A stretch of 64,000 nucleotides of DNA from Microbacterium schleiferi. Its GTDB lineage: Bacteria > Actinomycetota > Actinomycetes > Actinomycetales > Microbacteriaceae. Positions 17,444 to 26,140 of this stretch are shown here, piece after piece. Made by a program: the position numbers and the translations under genes. The stretch lies in NCBI RefSeq assembly GCF_020781975.1, contig NZ_JAJGNI010000003.1:1-64000 (forward strand). The letters run 5' to 3'. Numbering within the stretch: position 1 is the first letter of the stretch; the number at the start of each line of letters is the position of its first letter. A model generated the notes under the pieces. That model had not been told where the DNA came from and searched no databases. It was given only the letters and a program-made list of their open reading frames with translations.

Positions 17444-19108
17444 TCAGCTGACGGCGGCGAGCAAGTCGCGCGCGCCGGCGGCCAGATCGGTCAGGCGGGT
17501 GGATGCCGCGTCGGCCGTCTCTGCGCGAACATCGAGATACACCTTGAGCTTGGGCTCGGTGCCGCTCGGGCGGATGATGATGCGAGACCCGTCTTCGAGC
17601 CATAGCCGCAGCACGTCGCCCGGCGGAAGGCCATCGACGCCCGTCAGCAGGTCGTCAATGCGCGCCACCGTCACGCCGCCAATCGCCGCCGGGGGAGCTG
17701 CCCGAAGCGCCGACATCATCCGGCCGATCAGCGACAGATCGCTCACCCGCAGCGAGATCTGGTCGCTGGCGAACGCGCCGAATGTCTCGTCGAACTCGGC
17801 CAACAGGTCACCGACCGTGCGACCGGATGCTCGCGCTTCGGCGATCATCCCCAGCATCGCGACCGCCGCCGAAATCCCGTCCTTGTCGCGTACGGTCTCG
17901 GGGTTCACGAGGTAGCCGAGAGCCTCCTCGAACCCGTAGATCATTCCCGGGGCACGGGAGATCCACTTGAACCCGGTGAGGGTTGCCGCAAAGCCCAGCC
18001 CGTAGTGCTCGGCGACGGCAGCGAGGCCTGGTGAAGACACCAGGGAGCAGGCGAGGGTTGCACCGGATGCCGCATCCGCCGCCCGCGCCGCGCGCCACCC
18101 GAGGAGCAGCCCGATCTGGTTCCCGGTCAGGCGCCGCCACTCCTCCGGCGCGGCCGGGTCGGGCACCGCAACGGCGAGTCGATCAGCATCTGGGTCGTTG
18201 GCGAGGATGAACTCCGCCCCGACCTGCCGAGCCGTCTCGAAGGCAAGGTCCATCGCCCCGGGCTCTTCGGGGTTTGGGAACGACACGGTCGGGAACCGCC
18301 CGTCGGGCTCGATCTGGGCGGTCACCGGCGTCGGCGCCGGATACCCGGCAGCGTCGAGGATGCGGGCGAGCGTCTCCCACCCGACGCCGTGCATGGCGGT
18401 GTAGACCCACCGCATCCCGGTCGCGCCGGGACCCGCCGGCGCGACCGCGGCGGTCGCCCCGACGTAGGCGTCCACCACCGACTCCGGTGCGATCTCGTAC
18501 GCCGAACTGCGCGGCAGATCACGGATGTCGCCGGCAGCCACCGCCTCGATGTGCGTCGCGATCTCGGCATCCGCGGGGGATACGATCTGCGAACCCGCGT
18601 CGACGCCGCCGAGATACACCTTGTAGCCGTTGTCATCGGGCGGGTTGTGGGATGCCGTCACCATGACGCCGGCTGCGGCATCCAGGTGGCGCACGGCGAA
18701 CGCGAGCACGGGGGTCGGCAGCAGCCGTGGCAGCAGCACCGCCTCGAAGCCTGCTCCCGCGAAGATCTCCGCGGAGTCGCGAGCAAAGACATCGGAGTTT
18801 CGGCGTCCGTCGTATCCGATCACTACGCGCGGCGTGGCGTCGGTTCCTGCTCGCTCGCGCAGGTATGCGGCAAGCCCTGCCGCGGCCTGTGTCACGAGGA
18901 CCCGGTTCATCCGGTTGGAACCGGCGCCCAGAGCACCGCGAAGCCCCGCGGTTCCGAAGGCGAGGCGGGTGCCGAAGCGATCCTCCAGCTCGCCGAGCGC
19001 AGCAGCGTCGCCGGCATCAGCCGCCTCGAGGAGCGAGGCAAGCTCGGCTCGGGTGTCCGGATCGGGATCCTGCTCGAGCCAGACCCGAGCGGCGTCGACC
19101 ACACTCAT
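17444..19108 (-). CDS. Phosphoglucomutase / phosphomannomutase
   Basis: Interconverts hexose (or pentose) 1- and 6-phosphates. 554 residues, alpha-D-phosphohexomutase family. The phosphoserine loop is VTASHNPPDDNGYK, the metal-binding loop is NDPDADRLA, and the C-terminal phosphate-binding sequence is RPSGTEPKLK. The position next to purine nucleoside phosphorylase fits a PmmB/DeoB-like role in using ribose- or deoxyribose-1-phosphate released by the nucleoside phosphorylases, but glucose or mannose phosphate is equally possible. ATG 19108 overlaps the punA stop (TGATG); a GTG one codon upstream is an alternative start. Confidence 0.88.
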   Translation of the reverse strand: MSVVDAARVWLEQDPDPDTRAELASLLEAADAGDAAALGELEDRFGTRLAFGTAGLRGALGAGSNRMNRVLVTQAAAGLAAYLRERAGTDATPRVVIGYDGRRNSDVFARDSAEIFAGAGFEAVLLPRLLPTPVLAFAVRHLDAAAGVMVTASHNPPDDNGYKVYLGGVDAGSQIVSPADAEIATHIEAVAAGDIRDLPRSSAYEIAPESVVDAYVGATAAVAPAGPGATGMRWVYTAMHGVGWETLARILDAAGYPAPTPVTAQIEPDGRFPTVSFPNPEEPGAMDLAFETARQVGAEFILANDPDADRLAVAVPDPAAPEEWRRLTGNQIGLLLGWRAARAADAASGATLACSLVSSPGLAAVAEHYGLGFAATLTGFKWISRAPGMIYGFEEALGYLVNPETVRDKDGISAAVAMLGMIAEARASGRTVGDLLAEFDETFGAFASDQISLRVSDLSLIGRMMSALRAAPPAAIGGVTVARIDDLLTGVDGLPPGDVLRLWLEDGSRIIIRPSGTEPKLKVYLDVRAETADAASTRLTDLAAGARDLLAAVS

Positions 19109-19941
19109 CACAGCTCGCCGATGACGCGCGCCAGCAACGCCGAGATCACCGGTTCTGCCGCTTTGCCGGCCTCGATGACTTCCTGGTGGCTCAGCGGGGT
19201 CGTCTGGATGCCGGCAGCCATGTTCGTGATGAGCGAGAACCCGAGGATCTCCATCCCTGCTTGACGAGCGGCGATAGCCTCGAGCGCTGTCGACATCCCG
19301 ACAATGTGTCCGCCGATGGTCTTTGCCATCCGCACCTCGGCCGGAGTCTCGTACTGGGGCCCGCGGAACTGGCAGTACACGCCTTCGTCGAGTGTCGGAT
19401 CCACCATTCGGGCAACGTCACGCAGTCGCACGGAGTAGAGGTCGGTGAGGTCGATGAAGGTCGCGCCTTCCAGCGGCGATGCGCCGGTCAGGTTGATGTG
19501 GTCACTGATGAGAACCGGCTGTCCCGGCTTCCAGGACGGCTTGATGCCGCCGGCGCCGTTGGTGAGCACCATCGTCTTGGCGCCGGTCGCGGCAGCCGTA
19601 CGCACGCTGTGCACGACGCGGCGCGGCCCGTGGCCTTCGTAGTAGTGGGTGCGTGCGCCGATCACGAGCACGTGCTTGCCCTTGGGAGTACGGATGCTGC
19701 GTAGCGAACCCACGTGGCCTTCCAAGGCGGGCTTGCTGAAGCCCGTGACATCCGTCGCCGGAATCGTCGCGACGGTCTCGCCGATGAGGTCGGCTGCCTT
19801 GCCCCAGCCGCTTCCTAGAGTCAGCGCGATGTCGTGGTGCTCGACGCCGGTGAGGCGAGCGATATCGGCTGCTGCGGTTCGCGCGACCTCGAAGGGGTCG
19901 GCGTGAGGATCATCGAGCGGGTTGCTCAGCGTGTCTGACAT
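19108..19941 (-). CDS. punA: Purine-nucleoside phosphorylase
   Basis: Phosphorolysis of inosine and guanosine to hypoxanthine/guanine and (deoxy)ribose-1-phosphate. 277 residues, the trimeric (PNP/MTAP) class. LTLGSGWG at the N-terminus, GARTHYYEGH (phosphate and active-site His), VLTNGAGGIKPSW and FRGPQYETPAEVRM are all characteristic, and NMAAGI closes the purine site. It forms a two-gene operon with the phosphohexomutase. A TAGAGT box ends 6 nt before the ATG. Confidence 0.94.
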   Translation of the reverse strand: MSDTLSNPLDDPHADPFEVARTAAADIARLTGVEHHDIALTLGSGWGKAADLIGETVATIPATDVTGFSKPALEGHVGSLRSIRTPKGKHVLVIGARTHYYEGHGPRRVVHSVRTAAATGAKTMVLTNGAGGIKPSWKPGQPVLISDHINLTGASPLEGATFIDLTDLYSVRLRDVARMVDPTLDEGVYCQFRGPQYETPAEVRMAKTIGGHIVGMSTALEAIAARQAGMEILGFSLITNMAAGIQTTPLSHQEVIEAGKAAEPVISALLARVIGEL

Positions 19942-19947
19942 GCTCCC

Positions 19948-19977
19948 ACTCTAGGAACCCGTGACTGGCGGGAACAA
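19948..19977 (-). promoter_or_regulatory. Promoter of punA, leaderless type
   Basis: On the minus strand TTGTTC (19977-19972) and TAGAGT (19953-19948) are separated by 18 bp. TAGAGT is followed by GGGAGC and then ATG 19941, so initiation would fall on the first base of the start codon. Confidence 0.5.
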
Positions 19978-20003
19978 CGGGGGCTTGCTGAAACAATGGA
20001 CGC

Positions 20004-21452
20004 ATGTCTTTGAGCTTCGAGCGCGCCCAATCCGTCGCGATCATCGGCGGTGGTCCCGGCGGCTACGAGGCGGCGCTCGCGGCAGCGCAGCTGGGGGCGG
20101 ACGTCACCCTCGTCGAGCGGGCCGGTGTCGGCGGCTCGGCGGTCATCACCGACGTCGTACCGTCCAAGACGCTCATCGCGACGGCTGACGCCGCTGTCGC
20201 GATCGCCGACGCGGGGGAGCTCGGTGTTCAGCTGTTCGCCAAGGGTGGCGACGGTCGCCCGCTCAAGCCTGAGATCGCAATCAACCTCGCACAGGTCAAC
20301 AAGCGGCTCCTCGCCCTGGCGCGCCAGCAGTCCGAGGACATGCGAGCTTCCCTGCTGCAGGCAGGCGTCACGATCCTCGAGGGACACGGCCGCGTCGAGG
20401 ATGACAACGCCGTGGTCGTCTCCACGGGACCCGGCGGCACGGACTTCGACCGCATCGAGGCCGACACCCTTGTGATCTCCGTGGGCGCCTCGCCGCGTGA
20501 GCTTCCCAGTGCCAAGCCCGACGGGGAACGCATCCTGACCTGGACGCAGCTCTACGACATGAAGACGCTGCCGGAGCACCTCATCGTGGTCGGCTCGGGC
20601 GTTACCGGTGCGGAGTTCGCATCGGCGTACATGAACCTGGGTTCCAAGGTCACGCTCATCTCCAGTCGCGACCAGGTGCTCCCCGGCGAAGACAAGGATG
20701 CCGCTGCCGTGATCGAGAGCGTCTTCCTGCGCGGCGGGATGACACTCCTGCCGAAGTCCCGCGCGAAGTCTGTGGTGCGGGAGGGGGACGGCGTCGTGGT
20801 GACGCTCTCGGACGGCACTCGCGTCGAGGGGAGCCACTGCCTGATGGCGGTCGGATCGATTCCGAACACCGCGGGCATCGGCCTGGAGCAGGCTGGGGTG
20901 CAGCTGACCCAGAGCGGTCACATTCGCGTCAACCGGGTGGCACGGACGTCAGTCCCGAACATCTATGCTGCCGGCGACTGCACGAACTTCTTCCCCCTGG
21001 CGTCGGTCGCGGCGATGCAGGGGCGCACCGCCGTCTTCCATGCGTTCGGGGACGTCGTCATCCCGCTCGAAAAGCGCCGCATCACCGCCAACATCTTCAC
21101 GGCGCCCGAGATCGCAACAGTCGGATGGGGCGTGGCAGACATTGACGCCGGCCGCATCGGCGGTGTCGTCCATAAGCTGCCGCTCTCGTCCAACCCGCGG
21201 GCCAAGATGATGGGAATCTCCGACGGTTTCGTGAAGCTCATCGCCCGCGAGGGCAGCGGCACGGTCGTCGGTGGCGTCATCGTCGGACCCCGTGCCTCCG
21301 AACTCATCTACCCGATCGCGATCGCCGTCGAGCGCCGCCTCACTGTCGATCAGGTCTCGCGCGTCTTCGCTGTCTACCCGTCGCTGGCCGGCACGATCAC
21401 TGACGCCGCCCGGGCGATGCACATCGTCGACCGCGACGAGCCCGAAGAGTAG
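20004..21452 (+). CDS. lpdA: NAD(P)H-quinone dehydrogenase, LpdA-like flavoprotein
   Basis: FAD-dependent pyridine nucleotide-disulfide oxidoreductase family, 482 residues. FAD site IIGGGPGGYEAA at the N-terminus, NAD site VVGSGVTGAEFASAY near residue 195, and second FAD contact YAAGDCTNFFPL. The redox disulfide CxxxxC of dihydrolipoamide dehydrogenase is missing: GVGGSAVITDVVPSK has Ala46 and Val51 in those places. This matches mycobacterial LpdA (Rv3303c), which reduces quinones rather than lipoamide. No lipoyl-complex genes are near. Convergent with accA, with two hairpins in between. Confidence 0.88.
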   Translation: MSLSFERAQSVAIIGGGPGGYEAALAAAQLGADVTLVERAGVGGSAVITDVVPSKTLIATADAAVAIADAGELGVQLFAKGGDGRPLKPEIAINLAQVNKRLLALARQQSEDMRASLLQAGVTILEGHGRVEDDNAVVVSTGPGGTDFDRIEADTLVISVGASPRELPSAKPDGERILTWTQLYDMKTLPEHLIVVGSGVTGAEFASAYMNLGSKVTLISSRDQVLPGEDKDAAAVIESVFLRGGMTLLPKSRAKSVVREGDGVVVTLSDGTRVEGSHCLMAVGSIPNTAGIGLEQAGVQLTQSGHIRVNRVARTSVPNIYAAGDCTNFFPLASVAAMQGRTAVFHAFGDVVIPLEKRRITANIFTAPEIATVGWGVADIDAGRIGGVVHKLPLSSNPRAKMMGISDGFVKLIAREGSGTVVGGVIVGPRASELIYPIAIAVERRLTVDQVSRVFAVYPSLAGTITDAARAMHIVDRDEPEE

Positions 21453-21463
21453 GCCTGCTCTTC

Positions 21464-21526
21464 CGTTCGCTCGCGCCCTCGTGCGGGTGTCGGTGCGCCG
21501 ACCCCGCAGGTAGGCGCGACTGAACG
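21464..21526. repeat. Palindromic ~60-bp element, copy A
   Basis: Ends CGTTCGCTCGCGCC (21464-21477) and GGCGCGACTGAACG (21513-21526) pair at 12 of 14 positions. It shares the GTGCGGGT and CCCGCA inner words and overall layout with copy B 13 bp downstream. It begins 11 nt after the lpdA stop. Confidence 0.65.
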
Positions 21527-21538
21527 TCTTCGTGTTCC

Positions 21539-21599
21539 GTTCGGTCGCGCCTTGGTGCGGGTCGGCACAGACCGAACCCGCATGTAGGCGCGACCGAAC
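21539..21599. repeat. Palindromic ~60-bp element, copy B
   Basis: GTTCGGTCGCGCC (21539-21551) and GGCGCGACCGAAC (21587-21599) form a perfect 13-bp inverted repeat; TGCGGGT (21556-21562) and ACCCGCA (21576-21582) add an inner stem. It ends 12 nt before the accA stop codon. With copy A it fills the convergent lpdA/accA gap, so it may act as a bidirectional terminator or be a small dispersed repeat. Confidence 0.7.
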
Positions 21600-21611
21600 T
21601 TTCGACTCAGC

Positions 21612-23378
21612 TCAGGAGATCGTGAGCAACGGATGCCCGGCTGACACCGTCGTGCCGGGCGTGGCGTTGATCGCGCCGATGACGCCGTCCTTGTGCGCTT
21701 GGATCGGCTGCTCCATCTTCATCGCCTCGAGGACGAGAACGAGGTCGCCCTTGACGACCTGCTGACCGTCCTCGACGGCAATCTTCACAACCGTCGCCTG
21801 CATCGGCGCCATGACGGCGTCGCCAGAGGCGCCCGACACGGCGCTTGCGGTGTGTGAGCGCCGCGACGGCGGCACGGCGGCGGGGCGCCCGCGGCCGGCA
21901 GGGGCTGTCACGACGCGGTCGGGCAAGCTCACCTCCAGGCGCTTCCCGGCGACCTCGACGACCACGGTGTGCCGGGACTCTTCCGCACGGGGCGCGCCGA
22001 TTTCGCCATCCCACGCCGGGATGTCGTTATCGAACGCGGTTTCGATCCAGCTCGTGTAGACGCCGAACTGACCGTCCTCGGCAGTGAAGGCGGGGTCGCG
22101 TACCACCTTGCGGTGGAAGGGCAGGACTGTCGGCATCCCCGCCACCTCGAACTCGTCGAGCGCGCGCCGAGCGCGATCCAGCGCCTCGGCGCGATCACGA
22201 CCGGTGACAATGATCTTCGCGAGCAGCGAGTCGAAGGCGCCGCTCACTGAATCACCGGCGGTCACGCCCGAGTCGAGGCGGATGCCGGGACCACCGAAGG
22301 TCTTGAAAACGTGGATGTCGCCGGGCTGGGGCAGGAAGTTCCGGCCCGGATCCTCGCCGTTGATGCGGAACTCAATGGAGTGGCCGACCGCTGCAGGGTC
22401 GTCGTAGCCGAGCGCTTCGCCTTCGGCGAGGCGGAACTGCTCGCGGACGAGATCGATGCCCGTGACCTCCTCCGAGACCGGATGCTCGACCTGCAGACGC
22501 GTGTTGACCTCCAGGAACGAGATCGTGCCGTCAGCTCCGATGAGGAACTCGCAGGTGCCGGCGCCGAGGTAACCCACCTCGCGCAGGATCGCCTTCGACG
22601 ACTCGACGAGGATGCGGTGCTGCTCATCGGAGAGGAACGGTGCGGGTGCTTCCTCCACGAGCTTCTGATGACGCCGCTGCAGCGAGCAGTCGCGGGTCGA
22701 GATCACGACGACAGTGCCCTCGGCATCCGCGAGGCACTGGGTCTCGACGTGCCGGGGCCGGTCGAGGTACTTCTCGACGAAGCACTCGCCGCGCCCGAAT
22801 GCTGCGATCGCCTCCCGCGTCGCGGATTCGAACAGCTCGGCAACCTCGTCGCGAGAGCGGGCGACCTTCAGGCCGCGCCCGCCACCGCCGTACGCGGCCT
22901 TGATCGCGATCGGCAGCCCATGGGTATCAACGAACGCGAGAACCTCGTCGGCGCCGGAGACGGGGCCTGGCGTGCCCGGGGCGAGGGGCGCTCCGACCTT
23001 TTCGGCGACGTGGCGTGCGGTGACCTTGTCGCCCAGAGCCTCGATGGCTTCCGGTGACGGGCCGATCCAGGTGAGTCCCGCAGCGATCACCGCGCGAGCG
23101 AAGTCGGCATTCTCTGCCAGGAATCCGTACCCGGGGTGGACCGCGTCGGCTCCCGAACGCCGCGCGACCGACAGGATCTTGTCGATCGAGAGGTACGTCT
23201 CGGCGCTCGTCGAGCCATCGAGCGCGTAGGCCTCGTCAGCGAGGCGGACGTGCAGAGCATCGCGATCCTGGTCGGCGTACACCGCCACCGACCCCTTGCC
23301 GGCGTCCCGTGCTGCGCGGATGATGCGTACGGCAATCTCGCCGCGGTTCGCAACGAGGACCTTGGCGATGTGAGGCAT
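21612..23378 (-). CDS. accA: Acyl-CoA carboxylase alpha subunit (biotin carboxylase + biotin carrier)
   Basis: Carboxylates its own biotin with ATP and bicarbonate and passes it to an AccD subunit for acetyl-/propionyl-CoA carboxylation, the first step of fatty-acid (and, in relatives, longer lipid) synthesis. 588 residues, like actinobacterial AccA3. Biotin carboxylase domain: [30 protein letters not shown]-grasp glycine loop GGGGRGLKV. Biotin carrier domain at the C-terminus with VLEAMKMEQ, biotinyl Lys554. ATG 23378 is chosen (family N-terminus, TANNNT box 7 nt upstream) over a start 17 codons earlier. Confidence 0.94.
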   Translation of the reverse strand: MPHIAKVLVANRGEIAVRIIRAARDAGKGSVAVYADQDRDALHVRLADEAYALDGSTSAETYLSIDKILSVARRSGADAVHPGYGFLAENADFARAVIAAGLTWIGPSPEAIEALGDKVTARHVAEKVGAPLAPGTPGPVSGADEVLAFVDTHGLPIAIKAAYGGGGRGLKVARSRDEVAELFESATREAIAAFGRGECFVEKYLDRPRHVETQCLADAEGTVVVISTRDCSLQRRHQKLVEEAPAPFLSDEQHRILVESSKAILREVGYLGAGTCEFLIGADGTISFLEVNTRLQVEHPVSEEVTGIDLVREQFRLAEGEALGYDDPAAVGHSIEFRINGEDPGRNFLPQPGDIHVFKTFGGPGIRLDSGVTAGDSVSGAFDSLLAKIIVTGRDRAEALDRARRALDEFEVAGMPTVLPFHRKVVRDPAFTAEDGQFGVYTSWIETAFDNDIPAWDGEIGAPRAEESRHTVVVEVAGKRLEVSLPDRVVTAPAGRGRPAAVPPSRRSHTASAVSGASGDAVMAPMQATVVKIAVEDGQQVVKGDLVLVLEAMKMEQPIQAHKDGVIGAINATPGTTVSAGHPLLTIS

Positions 23379-23385
23379 GGATGTC

Positions 23386-23391
23386 AGCCTA
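23386..23391 (-). promoter_or_regulatory. Leaderless-type -10 box (TAGGCT) for accA
   Basis: TAGGCT on the minus strand is followed by seven bases and ATG 23378. No ribosome-binding sequence is seen, which is consistent with leaderless translation. Confidence 0.45.
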
Positions 23392-23456
23392 CCGAGGCCC
23401 CCAGGCGCGAAATTGGATTGTTTCGACAAGAAAGGCCGATGAACGTGCAGCGAGGT

Positions 23457-24125
23457 CTACGGATGCTCCGCTGATTCTTCCGAGCGATTCCACAGCTCGG
23501 TCCACGCGACTCCGAGCTCTCGAGCCAGTTTTCGCAGCGTCGACAGTGACATCCCGACCACCGTCGAGGGGTCGCCCTCGACGCGGGAGATGAACGGACC
23601 GCCGAGGCTGTCGACCGTGAACGCGCCGGCCACGGCCAGCGGTTCGCCGGTAGCGACATAGGCCTCGATCTCGGCATCCGTCACGTCCTCGACGAACGTC
23701 ACCGAGGCGTGAGCCACCGCATGGGCTTCGACGGGTGTTCGACCCGGGATGACCCGATATACGCTGTGCCCGGAGTGGAGGATGCCGGTGCGGCCCCGCA
23801 TCGCGTGCCAGCGTTCGGTCGCAATGGCAGGCTCGTGCGGTTTGCCGAGCACGAGCCCGTCGAGCTCAAACATCGAGTCGCCGCCGATGACGAGCCCGTC
23901 GAAGTCGGCGTCCTCGAGCGCAAGCCGCGCAACGACATCCAGGGCCTTGCGACGCGCGAGCAGCAGGACATGCTCGTCGGGCGGCAGTGTGCGCCCTTCG
24001 GCGGCCTCCACGGCGTGGATCACGGCGTCCTCGTCAACCTCCGGGGCCATGGTCAGCGGCTCGATACCGGCCTGGCGCAGCAACGCGCGCCGGGCGGGGG
24101 AGGTGGATGCCAGCAGGACGCGCAT
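23457..24125 (-). CDS. maf: Maf-family nucleoside triphosphate pyrophosphatase
   Basis: House-cleaning enzyme that hydrolyses modified or non-canonical NTPs (dTTP/UTP type) to monophosphates. 222 residues. LLASTSPARRALL is the family phosphate-binding start, DEDAVI and the VIGGDSMFE loop carry the conserved acidic residues, and RTGILHSGHSVY follows. ATG 24125 is preferred over a start 7 codons upstream because a TACCGT box ends 6 nt before it. Located between accA and the methyltransferase gene as in other actinobacteria; an older name is septum formation inhibitor. Confidence 0.92.
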   Translation of the reverse strand: MRVLLASTSPARRALLRQAGIEPLTMAPEVDEDAVIHAVEAAEGRTLPPDEHVLLLARRKALDVVARLALEDADFDGLVIGGDSMFELDGLVLGKPHEPAIATERWHAMRGRTGILHSGHSVYRVIPGRTPVEAHAVAHASVTFVEDVTDAEIEAYVATGEPLAVAGAFTVDSLGGPFISRVEGDPSTVVGMSLSTLRKLARELGVAWTELWNRSEESAEHP

Positions 24126-24131
24126 CGTTCC

Positions 24132-24137
24132 ACGGTA
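24132..24137 (-). promoter_or_regulatory. Leaderless-type -10 box (TACCGT) for maf
   Basis: TACCGT (minus strand) is followed by GGAACG and ATG 24125, giving the TANNNT-N6-start layout. Confidence 0.45.
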
Positions 24138-24160
24138 GCGGGCCATGAGATGCTCGATGC

Positions 24161-25456
24161 ATGACCGGCGACGTGGGACAGATCGTCGACCTCGAGATCA
24201 CGGATGCCGCTCACGGCGGGGTCTTCGTGGGCAGACTCGACGGTCGGGTGGTGTTCACTGCCGACGCGATTCCGGGCGAACGGGTGCGGGCTCGGCTGAC
24301 GGATGTCTCGAAGCCGTCGTTCTGGCGGGCCGAGACCGTCGAGGTGACGGATGCATCGCCCCACCGCCAACGCCATATCTGGCCCGAGGCAGACATCGAC
24401 CGCGACCCCGCGGATCGCCCCGGCGGCGCGGAGTTCGGTCACATCGATCTCGCCCACCAGCGTGAGATCAAGCGCCACATCCTCGCGACGGCGCTGCAGC
24501 GCACCGGCCGCCTGGAGCCCCCCGTCGAGTTCGAGGGGCCACGCGCGGCATCCGTCGGCAACCACGTCGTTGCCGAGCAGCCCGATGGCACGCGATGGCG
24601 AACCCGGGTCTCGCTGCACGTGGACGACGATGGACGCGTAGGTGCCTATGCGGCGCGGAGCCACCGCGTCATCCCGACCGAGACTCTGCCGCTGGCAACC
24701 GCGGCAATCGAGCGGGCAGCCGCAGCTCTCGGGCGTCCTGCACCCGGGCGCGTCGACCTCGTCCAGCCCGCTGATGGGCATGTCCGGATTCTCGTGCACC
24801 CGAGCACAGACGCGGCTCGGAAGGGACGCGCGGCCCGCCGCAGCAACGACGTCATCGTCGAACACGTCGGTACCCGCCGGTTCCGTGTCGACGCCGACGG
24901 CTTCTGGCAGGTGCACCGGCTCGCGGCATCCACCCTTACGACTGTCGTCGCCGAAGAGCTTGCGGACGCTGTCGACCCGGACGGGTGGCACCTTGACCTG
25001 TACGGCGGTGTCGGCCTGTTCGGGGCGCTCTTGGGTGATCTCGCCGGACCCTCGGCGCGCATCACCTCGGTCGAGGGGAACGAGCGGGCCACGGAACACG
25101 CCGGAGAGAACCTCGCAGAGTGGGTCGGAGCGCGAGCGGAGACCGCACGGGTGGACCGCTGGACGCGCGCGCTGCGCCAGACGATCAGCAACCGCGACCG
25201 GGAACGGCTCGCGCGCGGCACCGTCGTGCTCGATCCGCCCCGCACGGGCGCGGGCGCTGCGGTGGTCGACGATCTGGCCGCGCTGGGCCCGGCATCCGTC
25301 GTGTACGTCGCATGCGATCCGGTCGCCCTCGCCCGTGACCTTTCCCGCTTCGCCGGCCACGGCTACCGAACCGATCGCGTCCGCGGCATCGATCTGTTTC
25401 CCCATTCGCACCACATGGAGGCTGTCGCACTGCTCAGACGCGATGCTGCTCGGTAG
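24161..25456 (+). CDS. TRAM-domain class I RNA (uracil-5-)methyltransferase
   Basis: SAM-dependent methyltransferase of the TrmA/RlmC/RlmD group, predicted to make 5-methyluridine in tRNA or 23S rRNA. 431 residues. N-terminal TRAM RNA-binding domain (about 5-62, GQIVDLEITDAAHGG), central insert, then the catalytic Rossmann domain: HLDLYGGVGLFG (SAM), LDPPRTGAGA, the nucleophile Cys in YVACDPVALARD, and the C-terminal HHMEAVALL general-base region. The N-terminal Fe-S cysteines of RlmD are not seen. Which RNA position is modified cannot be read from sequence. Confidence 0.87.
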   Translation: MTGDVGQIVDLEITDAAHGGVFVGRLDGRVVFTADAIPGERVRARLTDVSKPSFWRAETVEVTDASPHRQRHIWPEADIDRDPADRPGGAEFGHIDLAHQREIKRHILATALQRTGRLEPPVEFEGPRAASVGNHVVAEQPDGTRWRTRVSLHVDDDGRVGAYAARSHRVIPTETLPLATAAIERAAAALGRPAPGRVDLVQPADGHVRILVHPSTDAARKGRAARRSNDVIVEHVGTRRFRVDADGFWQVHRLAASTLTTVVAEELADAVDPDGWHLDLYGGVGLFGALLGDLAGPSARITSVEGNERATEHAGENLAEWVGARAETARVDRWTRALRQTISNRDRERLARGTVVLDPPRTGAGAAVVDDLAALGPASVVYVACDPVALARDLSRFAGHGYRTDRVRGIDLFPHSHHMEAVALLRRDAAR

Positions 25457-25459
25457 AGT
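25454..25459 (+). promoter_or_regulatory. Leaderless-type -10 box (TAGAGT) for the response regulator
   Basis: TAGAGT is followed by GACCCC and ATG 25466. Its TAG is also the stop codon of the upstream methyltransferase gene, so the two-component block starts its own transcript exactly at the operon boundary. Confidence 0.45.
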
Positions 25460-25465
25460 GACCCC

Positions 25466-26140
25466 ATGACGCGGGTGGCTCTGATCGATGACCATGAGTC
25501 CGTGCGCTTGGGGGTAGAGGCGGCGTGTGTGACAGACGGGGGTCCCGAGATCGTCTTCTCGGGAAGTACTGTCACCGAGTACGTCCGCTGGCGGCGCGCG
25601 ACGAGCGCTCCACCGGTCGATGTGGTCGTGCTCGATCTCACCCTGGGCGACGGCACGACAGTACGAGAGAACGTGGGACGACTCGTCGCCGACGGCTCCA
25701 GCATCCTGGTGCACTCGGTGGCAGACCGGCCCTCGGCAGTGCGAGAAGCTCTCGTGGCCGGTGCCATCGGTGTTGTGAGCAAGGCCTCTCCGATCGATGA
25801 TGTGATCTCGGCTATCCACGCCGTTGCCCACGGCGACCCGCTGAACAACGTCGAGTGGGCAAGCGCCATCGAAGGTGACCGCGAGTTCGCCGACGCGCAA
25901 CTGTCGGCCAGGGAGCGAGATGTGCTGCGCCTCTATGCCGCCGGATTGCCTTTGAAAGCTGTCGCTGAGCGCCTCGGCATCGCGTACTCGACAGCGAAAG
26001 AGAACATCAGCCGCGTGCGGCTCAAGTACGTCGAGGTCGGAAGGTCGGCATCTACGAAGTTCGACCTCATGCGTCGAGCTCTCGAAGACGGCCTCGTCTC
26101 GGCCGACGCGTTCGCCGCCGGAGCATCGGGTCAGAAATGA
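25466..26140 (+). CDS. LuxR/NarL-family response regulator
   Basis: 224 residues. Receiver domain: acidic pair in LIDDHE (Asp8, Asp9), phospho-acceptor Asp57 in VVVLDLTLGDG, Ser in LVHSVA, Lys in VVSKAS. Then a LuxR-type helix-turn-helix at about residues 140-200 (LSARERDVLRLYAAGLPLKAVAERLG). It is coupled by ATGA overlap to the histidine-kinase-like gene, its likely partner. Target genes unknown; this block is not part of the conserved backbone order. Confidence 0.9.
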   Translation: MTRVALIDDHESVRLGVEAACVTDGGPEIVFSGSTVTEYVRWRRATSAPPVDVVVLDLTLGDGTTVRENVGRLVADGSSILVHSVADRPSAVREALVAGAIGVVSKASPIDDVISAIHAVAHGDPLNNVEWASAIEGDREFADAQLSARERDVLRLYAAGLPLKAVAERLGIAYSTAKENISRVRLKYVEVGRSASTKFDLMRRALEDGLVSADAFAAGASGQK

